Source of the DNA: Roseateles depolymerans
Lineage (GTDB): Bacteria; Pseudomonadota; Gammaproteobacteria; Burkholderiales; Burkholderiaceae_C
NCBI GenBank assembly: GCA_003241055.1
Contig: QFOD01000001.1
Span: 248,001 to 312,000 of the forward strand
Reading direction: 5' to 3'
DNA length: 64,000 nucleotides
Below the pieces are notes generated by a model. It made no database searches. It was not told the DNA's origin and was given only the letters and a program-made list of their open reading frames with translations. The position numbers and the translations under genes are program-made. Below are positions 6,975 to 16,335 of this stretch, piece after piece (the first letter of the stretch is position 1; every line of letters begins with the position of its first letter).

Positions 6975-6987
6975 TTCACATTGTGAA
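6975..6987. promoter_or_regulatory. Perfect inverted repeat upstream of monomeric icd
   Basis: TTCACA-T-TGTGAA is a perfect 13-base palindrome in an AT-rich patch, 145 bases before the icd start at 7132. It looks like an operator for a dimeric transcription factor. The regulator is not identifiable from the sequence. Confidence 0.4.
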
Positions 6988-7131
6988 TTCAAATTGCAGG
7001 AAAATGGTTTCAGCGTCACGATCCGACCTCGCCATGCCGCCCGCGGCCCTGGCCCGGTCGAGACAGCGGCCTCACCCGCTCGCGATCGTGGTTAGCCGTG
7101 AGCGAGACAACCCTCTCCAGGACATCCATCC

Positions 7132-9369
7132 ATGAGCACCGACAAGCCGAACATCATCTACACGCTGACCGACGAGGCGCCGCTGCTGGCCACCGCCAGC
7201 TTCCTGCCCATCATGCAGGCCTTCGCCGAGCCGGCAGGCATCAAGATCGGCACCAGCGACATCTCGGTGGCCGGCCGCATCCTGGGCCAGTTCCCCGAGC
7301 GCCTGACCGAGGCACAGCGCGTGCCGGACAACCTGGCCGCCCTGGGCAAGCTCACGCTCACCCCGGACGCCAACATCATCAAGCTGCCCAACATCAGCGC
7401 GTCGGTGGCGCAGCTGGTGGCCGCGATCAAGGAACTGCAGGCCAAGGGCTACGACATCCCGGACTTCCCGGAGAGCCCCAAGACCGACGAAGAGAAGGAC
7501 ATCCGCGCCCGCTACAACAAGTGCATTGGCTCGGCCGTGAACCCGGTGCTGCGCGAGGGCAACTCCGATCGCCGCGCACCCAAGGCGGTGAAGGAATACG
7601 CCCGCAAGCACCCGCACAGCATGGCCGAGTGGAGCCCGGCGTCGCGCACGCACGTCTCGCACATGCACCACGGCGACTTCTATCACGGCGAGAAGTCCAT
7701 GACGCTGGACCGCGCCCGCAACGTGAAGATGGAGCTGATCACCAAGAGCGGCAAGACCATCGTGCTCAAGCCCAAGGTGGCACTGCTGGACCGTGAGGTC
7801 ATCGACAGCATGTTCATGAGCAAGAAGGCGCTGCTGGACTTCTACGAGCAGCAGATCGAGGACGCGCACAAGACCGGCGTGATGTTCTCGCTGCACGTGA
7901 AGGCCACCATGATGAAGGTGTCCCACCCCATCGTGTTCGGCCACTGCGTGAAGATCTTCTACAAGGAAGCCTTCGAGAAGCACGGCGCGCTGTTCAAGGA
8001 GCTGGGCGTCAACGTCAACAACGGCATGGTCGATCTCTACAACAAGATCGCCACGCTGCCGCAGAGCAAGCAAGACGAGATCAAGCGCGACCTGCACGCC
8101 TGCCAGGAGCACCGCCCCGAGCTGGCCATGGTGGACTCGGCCAAGGGCATCACCAACTTCCATTCGCCCAACGACATCATCGTGGACGCCTCCATGCCCG
8201 CGATGATCCGCGCCGGCGGCAAGATGTATGGCGCCGATGGCCGCCTGAAGGAAGTCAAGGCCGTGATGCCGGAGTCGACCTTCGCCCGCATCTACCAGGA
8301 GATGATCAACTTCTGCAAGTGGCACGGCGCCTTCGACCCCAAGACCATGGGCACGGTGCCCAACGTCGGCCTGATGGCCCAGCAGGCCGAGGAATACGGC
8401 TCGCACGACAAGACCTTCGAGATCCCCGAAGACGGCGTGGCCAACATCACCGACCTGGACACCGGCGAGGTGCTGCTGAGCCAGAACGTGGAAGAGGGCG
8501 ACATCTGGCGCATGTGCCAGGTCAAGGATGCCGCGATCCGCGACTGGGTCAAGCTGGCCGTGAACCGTGCCCGCAACTCCGGCATGCCGGTGGTGTTCTG
8601 GCTGGACAGCTACCGCCCGCATGAGGCGCAGCTGATCACCAAGGTCAAGATGTACCTGCACGAGCACGACACGACCGGCCTGGACATCCAGATCATGAGC
8701 CAGGTGCGCGCGATGCGTTACACGCTGGAGCGCGTGATCCGCGGCATGGACACCATCTCGGCCACCGGCAACATCCTGCGCGACTACCTGACCGACCTGT
8801 TCCCCATCATGGAACTGGGCACCTCGGCCAAGATGCTGTCCATCGTGCCGCTGATGGCCGGTGGCGGCATGTACGAGACCGGTGCCGGCGGCTCGGCTCC
8901 GAAGCACGTGCAGCAGCTGGTGGAGGAGAACCACCTGCGCTGGGATTCGCTGGGCGAATTCCTGGCGCTGGCCGTCAGCCTGGAGGACCTGGGCCTGAAG
9001 ACCGGCAACGCCCGCGCCAAGATCCTGGCGCAGACGCTGGACGCCGCCACGGGCAAGCTGCTGGATAACAGCAAGAGCCCCAGCCCCAAGACGGGTCAGC
9101 TGGACAACCGTGGCAGCCAGTTCTACCTAGCCCTGTACTGGGCCCAGGAACTGGCCGCGCAGACGGCGGATGCCGAGCTGGCCGCCAAGTTTGCCGGGCT
9201 GGCCAAGTCGCTGGCCGCGGGTGAGCAGGCCATCATCAAGGAGCTGGCCGAGGTGCAGGGCAAGCCGGCCGACATCGGCGGCTACTACAAGCCCGATACG
9301 GCCAAGCTCGCTGCCGTGATGCGCCCGAGCGCCACCTTCAACGCCGCGCTGGCCGCCGTGAGCGCCTGA
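7132..9369 (+). CDS. icd2: Monomeric NADP-dependent isocitrate dehydrogenase
   Basis: A 745-residue type-II (monomeric) isocitrate dehydrogenase, which oxidises isocitrate to 2-oxoglutarate with NADP in the TCA cycle. The length matches the family (about 740). Typical blocks are IIYTLTDEAPLLATASFLPI at the N-terminus, LPNISASVAQL, KCIGSAVNPVLREGNSDRRAP (substrate binding) and MSLHVKATMMKVSHP-like sequence near residue 255. It stands alone, closed by a strong terminator at 9391. The window also encodes the unrelated-size dimeric enzyme at 47880-49139, so the organism has two NADP-dependent enzymes for one step. Confidence 0.96.
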   Translation: MSTDKPNIIYTLTDEAPLLATASFLPIMQAFAEPAGIKIGTSDISVAGRILGQFPERLTEAQRVPDNLAALGKLTLTPDANIIKLPNISASVAQLVAAIKELQAKGYDIPDFPESPKTDEEKDIRARYNKCIGSAVNPVLREGNSDRRAPKAVKEYARKHPHSMAEWSPASRTHVSHMHHGDFYHGEKSMTLDRARNVKMELITKSGKTIVLKPKVALLDREVIDSMFMSKKALLDFYEQQIEDAHKTGVMFSLHVKATMMKVSHPIVFGHCVKIFYKEAFEKHGALFKELGVNVNNGMVDLYNKIATLPQSKQDEIKRDLHACQEHRPELAMVDSAKGITNFHSPNDIIVDASMPAMIRAGGKMYGADGRLKEVKAVMPESTFARIYQEMINFCKWHGAFDPKTMGTVPNVGLMAQQAEEYGSHDKTFEIPEDGVANITDLDTGEVLLSQNVEEGDIWRMCQVKDAAIRDWVKLAVNRARNSGMPVVFWLDSYRPHEAQLITKVKMYLHEHDTTGLDIQIMSQVRAMRYTLERVIRGMDTISATGNILRDYLTDLFPIMELGTSAKMLSIVPLMAGGGMYETGAGGSAPKHVQQLVEENHLRWDSLGEFLALAVSLEDLGLKTGNARAKILAQTLDAATGKLLDNSKSPSPKTGQLDNRGSQFYLALYWAQELAAQTADAELAAKFAGLAKSLAAGEQAIIKELAEVQGKPADIGGYYKPDTAKLAAVMRPSATFNAALAAVSA

Positions 9370-9390
9370 CCTGGCGTTCCGCCCCGCGAA

Positions 9391-9416
9391 GCCGCCCCGA
9401 GAGGGGCGGCTTTTTT
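9391..9416 (+). terminator. Intrinsic terminator of monomeric icd
   Basis: GCCGCCCC, loop GAGA, GGGGCGGC, followed by six T: an 8-bp perfect GC stem 21 bases after the stop codon of the gene ending at 9369. Confidence 0.93.
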
Positions 9417-9656
9417 GTTGCCTGTGCGATCGGGCGACAGGGGTCGGGTCTTGCCGTCTGGCCTGTCGTGTGGCAATTCAGGCCTTCCGATACGCAGCGT
9501 GGGGACAGGTCTTGCCATCGCGCGTCACGGATTCGTCATGCAGTGGCGCCGGTTTGTATCCCTAGTTTGCTGAATCGTGCGGAATGTCACGGTCCATGCA
9601 CATTGGATTTCTAGAGTGCCGAGCCGTAGGAACCCACAGCTCAGAAGGCACCTCAT

Positions 9657-11846
9657 ATGTCCCACCAAGATCGCCGCGGCTTTTTGAAGACCCTCGGCCA
9701 GGCCGTCGGCGCCAGCGCCGCACTGGCCAGCTTCCCGCCCGTCATCCAGCGTGCGCTGGCCATTCCGGCCAACATCCGCACCGGCACCCTGCAGGACGTC
9801 GAGCACATCGTCATCCTGACCCAGGAGAACCGTTCGTTCGACCACTACTTCGGCACGCTGGCCGGCGTGCGCGGCTTCGCCGACCCGTTCCCCGCGCCGG
9901 TCGTCGACCGCGCGGGCACCTTCAGCGGCAAGACCGTGTTCGTTCAGCCCAACGGCGGCGGCGCCAAGGTGCCGGGCCGCCCGGACTGGGGTGGCCAGCG
10001 CACGGCGATCGCTCCTTTCCACCTGAACACGCAGCAGGACTTCGCCGTGATGCGGGTCAGCGGCACGCCGCACTCCTGGACCGACGCCCAGGCCGCCTGG
10101 GATCACGGCCGCATGAACAACTGGCCCGCCGCCAAGCAGGCGCATTCGCTGGGCTACTACAAGGAGGCGGACATCCCCTTCCAGTTCGCGCTGGCCCGCG
10201 CCTTCACGCTGTGCGACCACTACCACTGCGCCACGCAGACCGGCACCAACACCAACCGCCTGTTCCTGTGGAGCGGTGGCAACGACCCGCTGGCGCTGGG
10301 CGGTGGCCCGTCCACCGACAACAGCCACGACTGGTTCAACGAGAACCCGGCCACCGACTACACCTGGACGACCTATCCCGAACGCCTGCAGAACGCGGGC
10401 ATCAGCTGGCAGGTCTACCAGAACATGGGTGACAACTTCACCGACAACTCGCTGGCGGGCTTCCGGCCCTTCCGCGACGCCTGGTACGGTCGTCAGGGCT
10501 TCTCGGTCGAGCTGCGCGACCGTGGCGTGGCCACGCGTGACCTCGACAAGCTCAAGGACGACGTGCTGGCGAACAAGCTGCCGGCGGTCAGCTGGATCGT
10601 GGCCACGGCCGAAGGCTCGGAGCACCCCGGGCCCTCCAGCCCGGCCTCGGGCGCGGACTACACGGCCCGCGTGCTGGACGCGCTGACCTCCAATCCGGAG
10701 GTGTGGTCCAAGACCGTGCTGTTCATCAACTTCGACGAGAACGACGGTTTCTTCGACCACATGCCGCCGCCGGCTGCGCCGTCCTTCCTGAGCTACGACG
10801 CCGACCCGGCCAAGGCGCTGCTGGCGGGCGCCTCCACGGTGGACACCACCGGCGAGTACCACCACGTCCTCAACGGCAGCGACCCGGCCTACCAGCACCG
10901 CCCCTACGGCATGGGCCCGCGCGTGCCGATGTACGTGGTGTCACCCTGGACCAAGGGCGGCTGGGTCAACTCCCAGGTGCATGACCACACCTCGGTGATC
11001 CGCTTCATCGAGGCGCGCTTCGGTGTGCAGGAGCCGCTGATCACGCCGTGGCGCCGCGCCGTCAGCGGCAACCTGACCGGCTGCTTCGACTTCGCCCGCC
11101 CGGAGGACAGCGCCTTCGTGCAGAACCTGCCGGCCACGGCCGAGCTGCGTGCCCGCGCGCTGGCGCTGCAGGGCACCAAGACCCCGGCCGCGCCGACCAG
11201 CCTGGCGGCCCCCGTGCAGGAGGTGGGCGTGCGTCCGGCGCGCGCGCTGCCCTACGAGCTGCAGGTGCAGGCCCGCGCGGCCACCAACGGCCTGACGCTG
11301 AGCTTCGAGAATGCCGGTGAGGCCGGCGCGGTCTTCCACGTCTACGACCGCTTGGCGCTGGCCCAGCCGCCGCGCCGCTACACCGTCGAGCCCGGCCGTC
11401 AGCTGGACGGCGTCTGGGCCGGTACGGCCGGCGCCGCCTACGACCTCTGGGTGCTGGGCCCCAACGGCTTCCACCGCCACTTTGCCGGCAAGCTGCCCAC
11501 CACCGCGGCCCAGCCGGCCCGCCCGGATCTGCGCGTGCAGGCGGACCGCGTGAACCTGGAGCTGGTGCTGGAGCTGCGCAACGAGGGCGGCAGCGCAGCC
11601 ACCTTCGTGCTGCAGACCAACCGCTACGCCGTCGAACCCAACCGCAGCTGGATCGTGCCGGCCGGCAGCAGCTCGACCGTGCGCGTGCCGGTGGACGCCG
11701 CGCACCGCTGGTACGACTACAGCGTCAAGGTCGCCGAGGTCGCCGGCTTCGGCCGCCGCCTGGCGGGCCACCTGGAGAACGGCGAGCCCTCGGTGAGCGA
11801 TCCGGCGATGTCCGGCGCCGCCCAGCTGGACCAGACCCACCCCTGA
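9657..11846 (+). CDS. plcN: Phosphocholine-type phospholipase C, Tat-exported
   Basis: A 729-residue bacterial phospholipase C of the PlcN/PlcH (acid phosphatase-like) family, which cleaves phospholipid head groups outside the cytoplasm and can release phosphate. The N-terminus carries a twin-arginine signal (DRRGFLKTLG) followed by a hydrophobic stretch. Catalytic-domain motifs include the ENRSFDHYFG metal/nucleophile block (about residues 58-67), NFDENDGFFDHMPPP and VHDHTSVIRFIEARFG. Two C-terminal beta-rich domains (about 520-700) fit the family. A PEP-CTERM protein follows after 32 bases. Whether the substrate is phosphatidylcholine or ethanolamine is not determinable here; the specific symbol is tentative. 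Confidence 0.9.
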   Translation: MSHQDRRGFLKTLGQAVGASAALASFPPVIQRALAIPANIRTGTLQDVEHIVILTQENRSFDHYFGTLAGVRGFADPFPAPVVDRAGTFSGKTVFVQPNGGGAKVPGRPDWGGQRTAIAPFHLNTQQDFAVMRVSGTPHSWTDAQAAWDHGRMNNWPAAKQAHSLGYYKEADIPFQFALARAFTLCDHYHCATQTGTNTNRLFLWSGGNDPLALGGGPSTDNSHDWFNENPATDYTWTTYPERLQNAGISWQVYQNMGDNFTDNSLAGFRPFRDAWYGRQGFSVELRDRGVATRDLDKLKDDVLANKLPAVSWIVATAEGSEHPGPSSPASGADYTARVLDALTSNPEVWSKTVLFINFDENDGFFDHMPPPAAPSFLSYDADPAKALLAGASTVDTTGEYHHVLNGSDPAYQHRPYGMGPRVPMYVVSPWTKGGWVNSQVHDHTSVIRFIEARFGVQEPLITPWRRAVSGNLTGCFDFARPEDSAFVQNLPATAELRARALALQGTKTPAAPTSLAAPVQEVGVRPARALPYELQVQARAATNGLTLSFENAGEAGAVFHVYDRLALAQPPRRYTVEPGRQLDGVWAGTAGAAYDLWVLGPNGFHRHFAGKLPTTAAQPARPDLRVQADRVNLELVLELRNEGGSAATFVLQTNRYAVEPNRSWIVPAGSSSTVRVPVDAAHRWYDYSVKVAEVAGFGRRLAGHLENGEPSVSDPAMSGAAQLDQTHP

Positions 11847-11878
11847 ACCCTCTTCATCTCGCCAACCAAGGTCTTTTC

Positions 11879-12544
11879 ATGATCAAGCAAACCCTGACCC
11901 TCGCCCTGGCCGTCGGCCTGTCCACTCTCGCGCCGGCCGCGCTGGCGCAAGCCACGCTGGGCAGCAACCTCATCGTCAACGGCAACGCCGAGAGCGGCGT
12001 CACCGGCTGGAGCGGCTTCGATGGCTACTCGCTGTTCCAGGCCGTCGACTACGGCAGCAACTGGGTGCTGCCCACGCAGCCCGGCCCGGTGGACCGCGGC
12101 CTGAAGATGTTCACCGGCGTCGGTGCACAGGCAGCCGGCTTCCAGACCATCGCGCTGGGCGAGCTGGCCGGCCAGTCGCTGCACTACGACCTGACTGGCT
12201 GGCTGGGCGGCTGGCAGGCGCAGGGCGACAACGCGCTGCTCTACGTCTCCTTCCTCGACGCGTCGGACAACGAGATCGGCCACGCCGCCATCGGCCCCGT
12301 CATGCCGGCGGACCGCAACAACGAGACCGGGCTGTTCTTCCAGTCCGCCTCCGGCGAGCTGCCGACGGGCACCACCTCGCTGATGTTCTCGCTGTCGATG
12401 GAGCGCCAGGGCGGCGGCGACAACGACGGCTATGCGGACAACCTGTCCTTCGTCGTGTCGTCGGTGCCGGAGGGCAGCACGCTGGCCTACCTGCTGGCCG
12501 GCATCGCGCTGATGGCGGGCGTGGCCGCGCGCCGCCGCGCCTGA
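11879..12544 (+). CDS. Secreted PEP-CTERM-type protein
   Basis: A 221-residue exported protein: Sec signal peptide ending at ALA-QA (about residue 23), a beta-rich body beginning with LIVNGNAESGVTGWS (a galactose-binding-like start common in PEP-CTERM proteins), and a C-terminal sorting signal VPEGSTLAYLLAGIALMAGVAARRRA. The signal reads V-P-E-G rather than V-P-E-P, a known variation. It lies 32 bases behind phospholipase C, probably in the same transcript. Such proteins are processed by exosortase and linked to extracellular polysaccharide; no exosortase is in the window. Confidence 0.82.
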   Translation: MIKQTLTLALAVGLSTLAPAALAQATLGSNLIVNGNAESGVTGWSGFDGYSLFQAVDYGSNWVLPTQPGPVDRGLKMFTGVGAQAAGFQTIALGELAGQSLHYDLTGWLGGWQAQGDNALLYVSFLDASDNEIGHAAIGPVMPADRNNETGLFFQSASGELPTGTTSLMFSLSMERQGGGDNDGYADNLSFVVSSVPEGSTLAYLLAGIALMAGVAARRRA

Positions 12545-12607
12545 GTCTGGCGGCTGGGTCGGCGCGGCAGCTTGCCGCGCCCGGCGCGCCTGCCCGATGA
12601 TGCGGGC

Positions 12608-12841
12608 ATGCGCGCCGTCTTTAGCCTCACCGTCATCCTGGTGGTCGCGGCCATCGTGCTGTTCCTGGCCCGTCGCCAGCTGGACAGCGTCCGCCAGCCG
12701 GCGTTGCCGGCCGCGACCCCCGCCGCTTCTGCCACCGAGGTGGCGCCCCGCTCGCCCCAGGCGGTGGGTCGTCAGGTGCAGGACGCTGTCGACGATGCCG
12801 CGCGCCGCAGCGCCGAGGCGGCGTCGGCCGCGGAGCGCTAG
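12608..12841 (+). CDS. Small single-pass membrane protein
   Basis: A 77-residue protein with one transmembrane helix (about residues 4-20, FSLTVILVVAAIVLFLA) followed by an alanine- and proline-rich, probably extracytoplasmic tail. ATG 12608 puts the membrane segment at the N-terminus; an in-frame start at 12572 would add 12 residues. No family is recognised. It is short and of biased composition, so coding status is likely but not certain. Confidence 0.5.
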   Translation: MRAVFSLTVILVVAAIVLFLARRQLDSVRQPALPAATPAASATEVAPRSPQAVGRQVQDAVDDAARRSAEAASAAER

Positions 12842-12863
12842 ACGCTGAGCGGCCGGCGCGGTT

Positions 12864-13577
12864 TCAGCCGGCCTGTGTCGAGGGCTGGGCCTGGCGCGTG
12901 CGCCGGCGGGCAGCACCCAGCACCAGCGGGGCGCCCAGCAGCAGCAGCGCCAGCGTCTCGGGCTCGGGGACTGGCGTGGCGTTGATGATCGCGCCCGGTG
13001 CCGCGCCGGTGAGGCCCACCTGCCAGGCGCTGCTCGACGCGAAGTCGATGTTGCCCACGTAGTACGACGGGCCGTTGCCGGCCACCACCCACACGGGATC
13101 GACGAAGGCCGCTTCGCCGGACTCGGCCACGATCCAGTAGGTCGTACCCGCGTACAGCGTCGGGTGCAGCACCGAGTTCATGGTCTCCAGCACGGGCTCC
13201 CAGCCCACCGCCGTGGTGGCGTGCTGCCAGGTTTCCAGCACGGTGCCGGACGGCGCCTGGGGCGTCGCGCCGGTGCCGGCATCGGTCTGCAGCGAGATGC
13301 TCAGCGTGCGGCCGGGCGCGTCGAAGTCGTTGCTCATCAGCCAGAGCGACAGGTTGTCGAACGAGTAGTCCTGGGTCGGCGTGAACGCGATCGCGACGGA
13401 CTGGCCGACGAACACGTCGAAGCCCCAGTAGCCGAACATGCCGCCACCGGGCGTGCCGGTGTCCAGCAGCGGGTCGGCGTGGGCGGCGGGGGCGAGGCTA
13501 AAGGTGCCTACAGCGGTGCTGAGCGCGAGGCTCAGGGCGGCGGCCAGGTGGTGGCGCCAGGGAAGGGCAGTGGGCAT
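12864..13577 (-). CDS. Secreted PEP-CTERM protein
   Basis: A 237-residue exported protein with a signal peptide ending near AAHA-DP, a beta-rich body with many Trp/Tyr residues, and a classical C-terminal PEP-CTERM signal: VPEPETLALLLLGAPLVLGAARRRT (PEP, hydrophobic helix, Arg cluster). Start at 13577 is chosen because the basic-hydrophobic signal follows it. It converges with the small membrane gene at 12608. Probably anchored or released by exosortase; ligand unknown. Confidence 0.88.
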   Translation of the reverse strand: MPTALPWRHHLAAALSLALSTAVGTFSLAPAAHADPLLDTGTPGGGMFGYWGFDVFVGQSVAIAFTPTQDYSFDNLSLWLMSNDFDAPGRTLSISLQTDAGTGATPQAPSGTVLETWQHATTAVGWEPVLETMNSVLHPTLYAGTTYWIVAESGEAAFVDPVWVVAGNGPSYYVGNIDFASSSAWQVGLTGAAPGAIINATPVPEPETLALLLLGAPLVLGAARRRTRQAQPSTQAG

Positions 13578-13718
13578 GCGAACTCCTGTGGGGGCCCGGC
13601 AGGCGGACCACCCGCGCACCGGCTGATCCTCATGCTAGGAAGCCCGTGCCCGCAAACCTTGATGAAATCCTGATGACGTGGCGACCTGACCCTCATGACA
13701 AACCCGGGGGCGGGCGGC

Positions 13719-14744
13719 TCAGTCGTCGGCGATTGCCTGGGCCAGCGCCCGCACGCTGAGCGGCGCCGAGCCCTCGGCCTTGTTCGAGATGGTGACGTAG
13801 GCGGCCTGGCCGGCGCCGACGGTGCCGCGTATCACGCGGGCCAGGGTCGCGCGCGTCTCGGGGTCGGGATCGACGGTGGCGCTGAAGTCGCCGTAGCGTT
13901 GCTCGGCCTGCTCATAACCGAAGGGGCCGTGCAGCCGGTTCAGGTTCCAGCGGCACACCAGCGGGCCCGGCCACAGCGCGCGCAGCAGCGGCAGCTGCTC
14001 CTGGATGGGGGGCAGCTTGGGGTGCAGGCCCAGGCAGTAGCGCGTGCCGGTGTCGCGCAGCAGAGCGGCAAACTCTGCGTCCAGCCAGGCGGCGTCGCGC
14101 ACCTCCACCGCGATGACGCCGGAATCCAGCCTCGGCAACGCCCTCAGCAGCGCGTGCAGGCGCTCGCGCTGCTCGGGCAGGCGGGCCAGCAGCGCGGGCG
14201 GCAGCGGGCTGAGCTGGAACACCAGTGCGCCGATCTTGGCGCCCAGGCCCTCGACCGCGCGCTCCACGAACTCCTGTACCGCTAGGGTCGGGTCCAGGAA
14301 CAGCGGGTTGGGCTGCTGAGCGCGGCCGTCCTCGCGGCGCACCAGCGCGTCCGTCACCAGGCTGGGCGCCTTCACCGTGAAGCGAAAGTGCGCCGGCACC
14401 TGCTGCGCATAGCGCTCAAATTCGCTGGTGGCGAGCGGCTTGTAGAAGCCGCGGTCTATGCCCACGGCCCGCAGCAGCGGATGGGCGGCATAGGCCGTCA
14501 GGCCGGTGCGGGCGAGCAGGGCCTCGCTGTGGCGGCCGGCCCAGACCAGGCCTTCCCAGCCGGGGTAGCTCCAGGTGGAGCTGCCCAGATGCACCAGCGG
14601 CGACAGCCGCGCGGCGAGCTGCTCGTCTTCCGGCCGGCTGGGGCTGGGCTGCACGCCGCCGCGAGGTCGGGTGGCGCGCTTCGGCGTGGCGGTCTCGGCG
14701 CTGGCCTGAAGGCCGAACAGGTCGTTCTGGAGCTCGTCGTGCAT
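13719..14744 (-). CDS. DUF72 domain protein
   Basis: A 341-residue DUF72 (YecE-like TIM-barrel) protein. Recognisable blocks are HLGSSTWSYPGWEGLVW, FYKPLATSEFERYAQQVP, FRFTVKAPSLVTD and VEVRDAAW. The first 45 residues are a low-complexity Arg/Pro extension before the domain. The family is widespread but its reaction is unknown. It is divergent from tadA. Confidence 0.9.
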   Translation of the reverse strand: MHDELQNDLFGLQASAETATPKRATRPRGGVQPSPSRPEDEQLAARLSPLVHLGSSTWSYPGWEGLVWAGRHSEALLARTGLTAYAAHPLLRAVGIDRGFYKPLATSEFERYAQQVPAHFRFTVKAPSLVTDALVRREDGRAQQPNPLFLDPTLAVQEFVERAVEGLGAKIGALVFQLSPLPPALLARLPEQRERLHALLRALPRLDSGVIAVEVRDAAWLDAEFAALLRDTGTRYCLGLHPKLPPIQEQLPLLRALWPGPLVCRWNLNRLHGPFGYEQAEQRYGDFSATVDPDPETRATLARVIRGTVGAGQAAYVTISNKAEGSAPLSVRALAQAIADD

Positions 14745-14803
14745 GGGGCCGCCAGCATAGGTGCCCCGGCGAAATCCCCAAGGGCGGCCACTACACTGAC
14801 GCC

Positions 14804-15355
14804 ATGTTTTCCCCGGCCGACGAATACGCGATGCGCCTGGCGCTGGATCAGGCGCACAACGCCTGGCTGGTGGGCGAGGTGCCGGTGGGCGCGGTGCTGA
14901 TGCGCGAGGGTCAGGTCATCGCCACCGGCTACAACCGGCCCATCACCACGCACGACCCCACCGCGCATGCCGAGATCGTGGCCCTGCGCCACGCGGCCAC
15001 GCTGCTGGAGAACTACCGGCTGCCCGACTGCGAGCTCTACGTGACGCTGGAACCCTGCGCGATGTGCGCGATGGCGCTGATGCACGCGCGGCTCAAGCGC
15101 GTGGTGTTCGCCGCCACCGACCCCAAGACCGGCGTGGCCGGCTCGGTGCTCGATCTTTTCGGCGAAGCCCGCCTCAATCACCACACGCTGATCCAGGGCG
15201 GACTGATGTCCGACGCCGCGGGTCAGCTCCTGCGCGACTTCTTCGCCGAGCGTCGCGAGGCGGCGCGTGCGCGCCGCCTGCAGCGCCAGGCCGCCACCGG
15301 GGCAGCGACGCCGCTGCCCACCGGCGAAGCCACCCATCTGGACGAATTGCCATGA
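14804..15355 (+). CDS. tadA: tRNA adenosine(34) deaminase TadA
   Basis: TadA converts adenosine-34 of tRNA-Arg(ACG) to inosine. The 183-residue protein has the zinc-deaminase motifs HAE (THDPTAHAEIVAL, about residue 54) and PCAMC (about residue 85), with the catalytic glutamate in HAE, plus the C-terminal FFAERR helix. The last 25 residues are a non-conserved tail. Its stop overlaps the ldcA start (ATGA), showing coupled translation. Confidence 0.96.
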   Translation: MFSPADEYAMRLALDQAHNAWLVGEVPVGAVLMREGQVIATGYNRPITTHDPTAHAEIVALRHAATLLENYRLPDCELYVTLEPCAMCAMALMHARLKRVVFAATDPKTGVAGSVLDLFGEARLNHHTLIQGGLMSDAAGQLLRDFFAERREAARARRLQRQAATGAATPLPTGEATHLDELP

Positions 15356-16335
15356 CTTCCCTGACCCTGTTCTCGCCGGCCGGTGCGCTGGCCCAGGCCA
15401 CACCGCTACGCCGTGCCGCCAAGCGCCTCACCCAGCTGGGCTTCGAGGTGAGCATCGATGCCGATGCGCTCAGCCGCGTTCAGCGTTTTGCCGGCGATGA
15501 CGACACCCGTCTGGCCGCGCTGCACCGCGTCGCCGAGGAGGCGCCCTCGGTGGCGCTGGCCACGCGCGGCGGCTACGGCCTCACGCGGCTGCTGGACCGC
15601 ATCGACTGGGACCTGATCGCTCACAGCGTCGAGCACGGCACGCGCTGGGTGGGCTATAGCGACCTGACCGCGCTGCAGAACGGGCTGATCGCGCGCCACA
15701 AGGGCCTGGCGATGTGGTCCGGCCCGCTGGCCTGCGACGACTTCGGCCGCACGGAGGACGAGGGCGGGGTGGACGAGGTCACGCGCGACTGCTTCCTCGA
15801 GGCCATGAGTGGTGAGCTCGAGGCCGTGGGCTTCCGCGAGAGCGGCGCGCCGCGAGGCGCCACGCCCTATGACGGCCTGGCCGTGCGCGGCCGGCTGTGG
15901 GGGGGCAACCTCAGCGTGCTGTGCTCGCTGCTGGGCACGCCGCACTGGCCCAAGGTCAAGGGCGGGGTGCTGTTCCTGGAGGACGTCAACGAGCATCCCT
16001 ACCGTGTCGAGCGCCAGCTGCTGCAATTGCTGCAGGCCGGCGTCATCGACGCGCAGGAGGCCGTGGTGCTGGGCGATTTCGGCAGTTGGACCCGTTCGCC
16101 CAACGACCGGGGCTACGGCCTCAAGGACGCGGTGGGCGCACTGCGCATGCGCACCGGCACGCCGGTGCTGATGGGCCTGCCTTTCGGCCACTGCCGTACC
16201 AAGGTCTGCCTGCCGGTGGGCGCGACCGTGGACCTGGCCGTGCAGGGGCGCGACGCCTTCATCGGCTGGCAGAACGACAAGCGTCTGGCGCACGACCACG
16301 CGCACAGCCACGATCACGACGATCACGCGCACTGA
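15352..16335 (+). CDS. ldcA: LD-carboxypeptidase (murein tetrapeptide carboxypeptidase)
   Basis: A 327-residue S66-family LD-carboxypeptidase, which trims the terminal D-alanine from muropeptide tetrapeptides in peptidoglycan recycling. The nucleophile lies in GYSDLTAL (Ser103), with ATRGGYG before it and the GGNLSVLCSLLGT and FLEDVNEHPYRVER blocks after it. There is no signal peptide, as expected for the cytoplasmic enzyme. The last 14 residues form a histidine/aspartate-rich tail, HDHAHSHDHDDHAH, which is not part of the enzyme fold and may bind metal. Confidence 0.93.
   Translation: MTSLTLFSPAGALAQATPLRRAAKRLTQLGFEVSIDADALSRVQRFAGDDDTRLAALHRVAEEAPSVALATRGGYGLTRLLDRIDWDLIAHSVEHGTRWVGYSDLTALQNGLIARHKGLAMWSGPLACDDFGRTEDEGGVDEVTRDCFLEAMSGELEAVGFRESGAPRGATPYDGLAVRGRLWGGNLSVLCSLLGTPHWPKVKGGVLFLEDVNEHPYRVERQLLQLLQAGVIDAQEAVVLGDFGSWTRSPNDRGYGLKDAVGALRMRTGTPVLMGLPFGHCRTKVCLPVGATVDLAVQGRDAFIGWQNDKRLAHDHAHSHDHDDHAH

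Larger units (their letters stand above)
6567..7131. other. Long intergenic stretch between divergent nif operon and monomeric icd
   Basis: About 565 bases without a supportable gene. It holds the imperfect NifA-type site at 6673 and the 13-base palindrome at 6975. The short open frames on both strands have no recognisable protein features. From about 6930 the composition becomes clearly more AT-rich, as expected for promoter DNA of icd. No iscR or other isc gene is present, although an iscS start lies directly next to it. Confidence 0.6.

Noticed and set aside
9585..9602. Possible Pho box before phospholipase C
   Set aside because: Only one TGTCA half-site fits; the second half at the 11-base period does not match.
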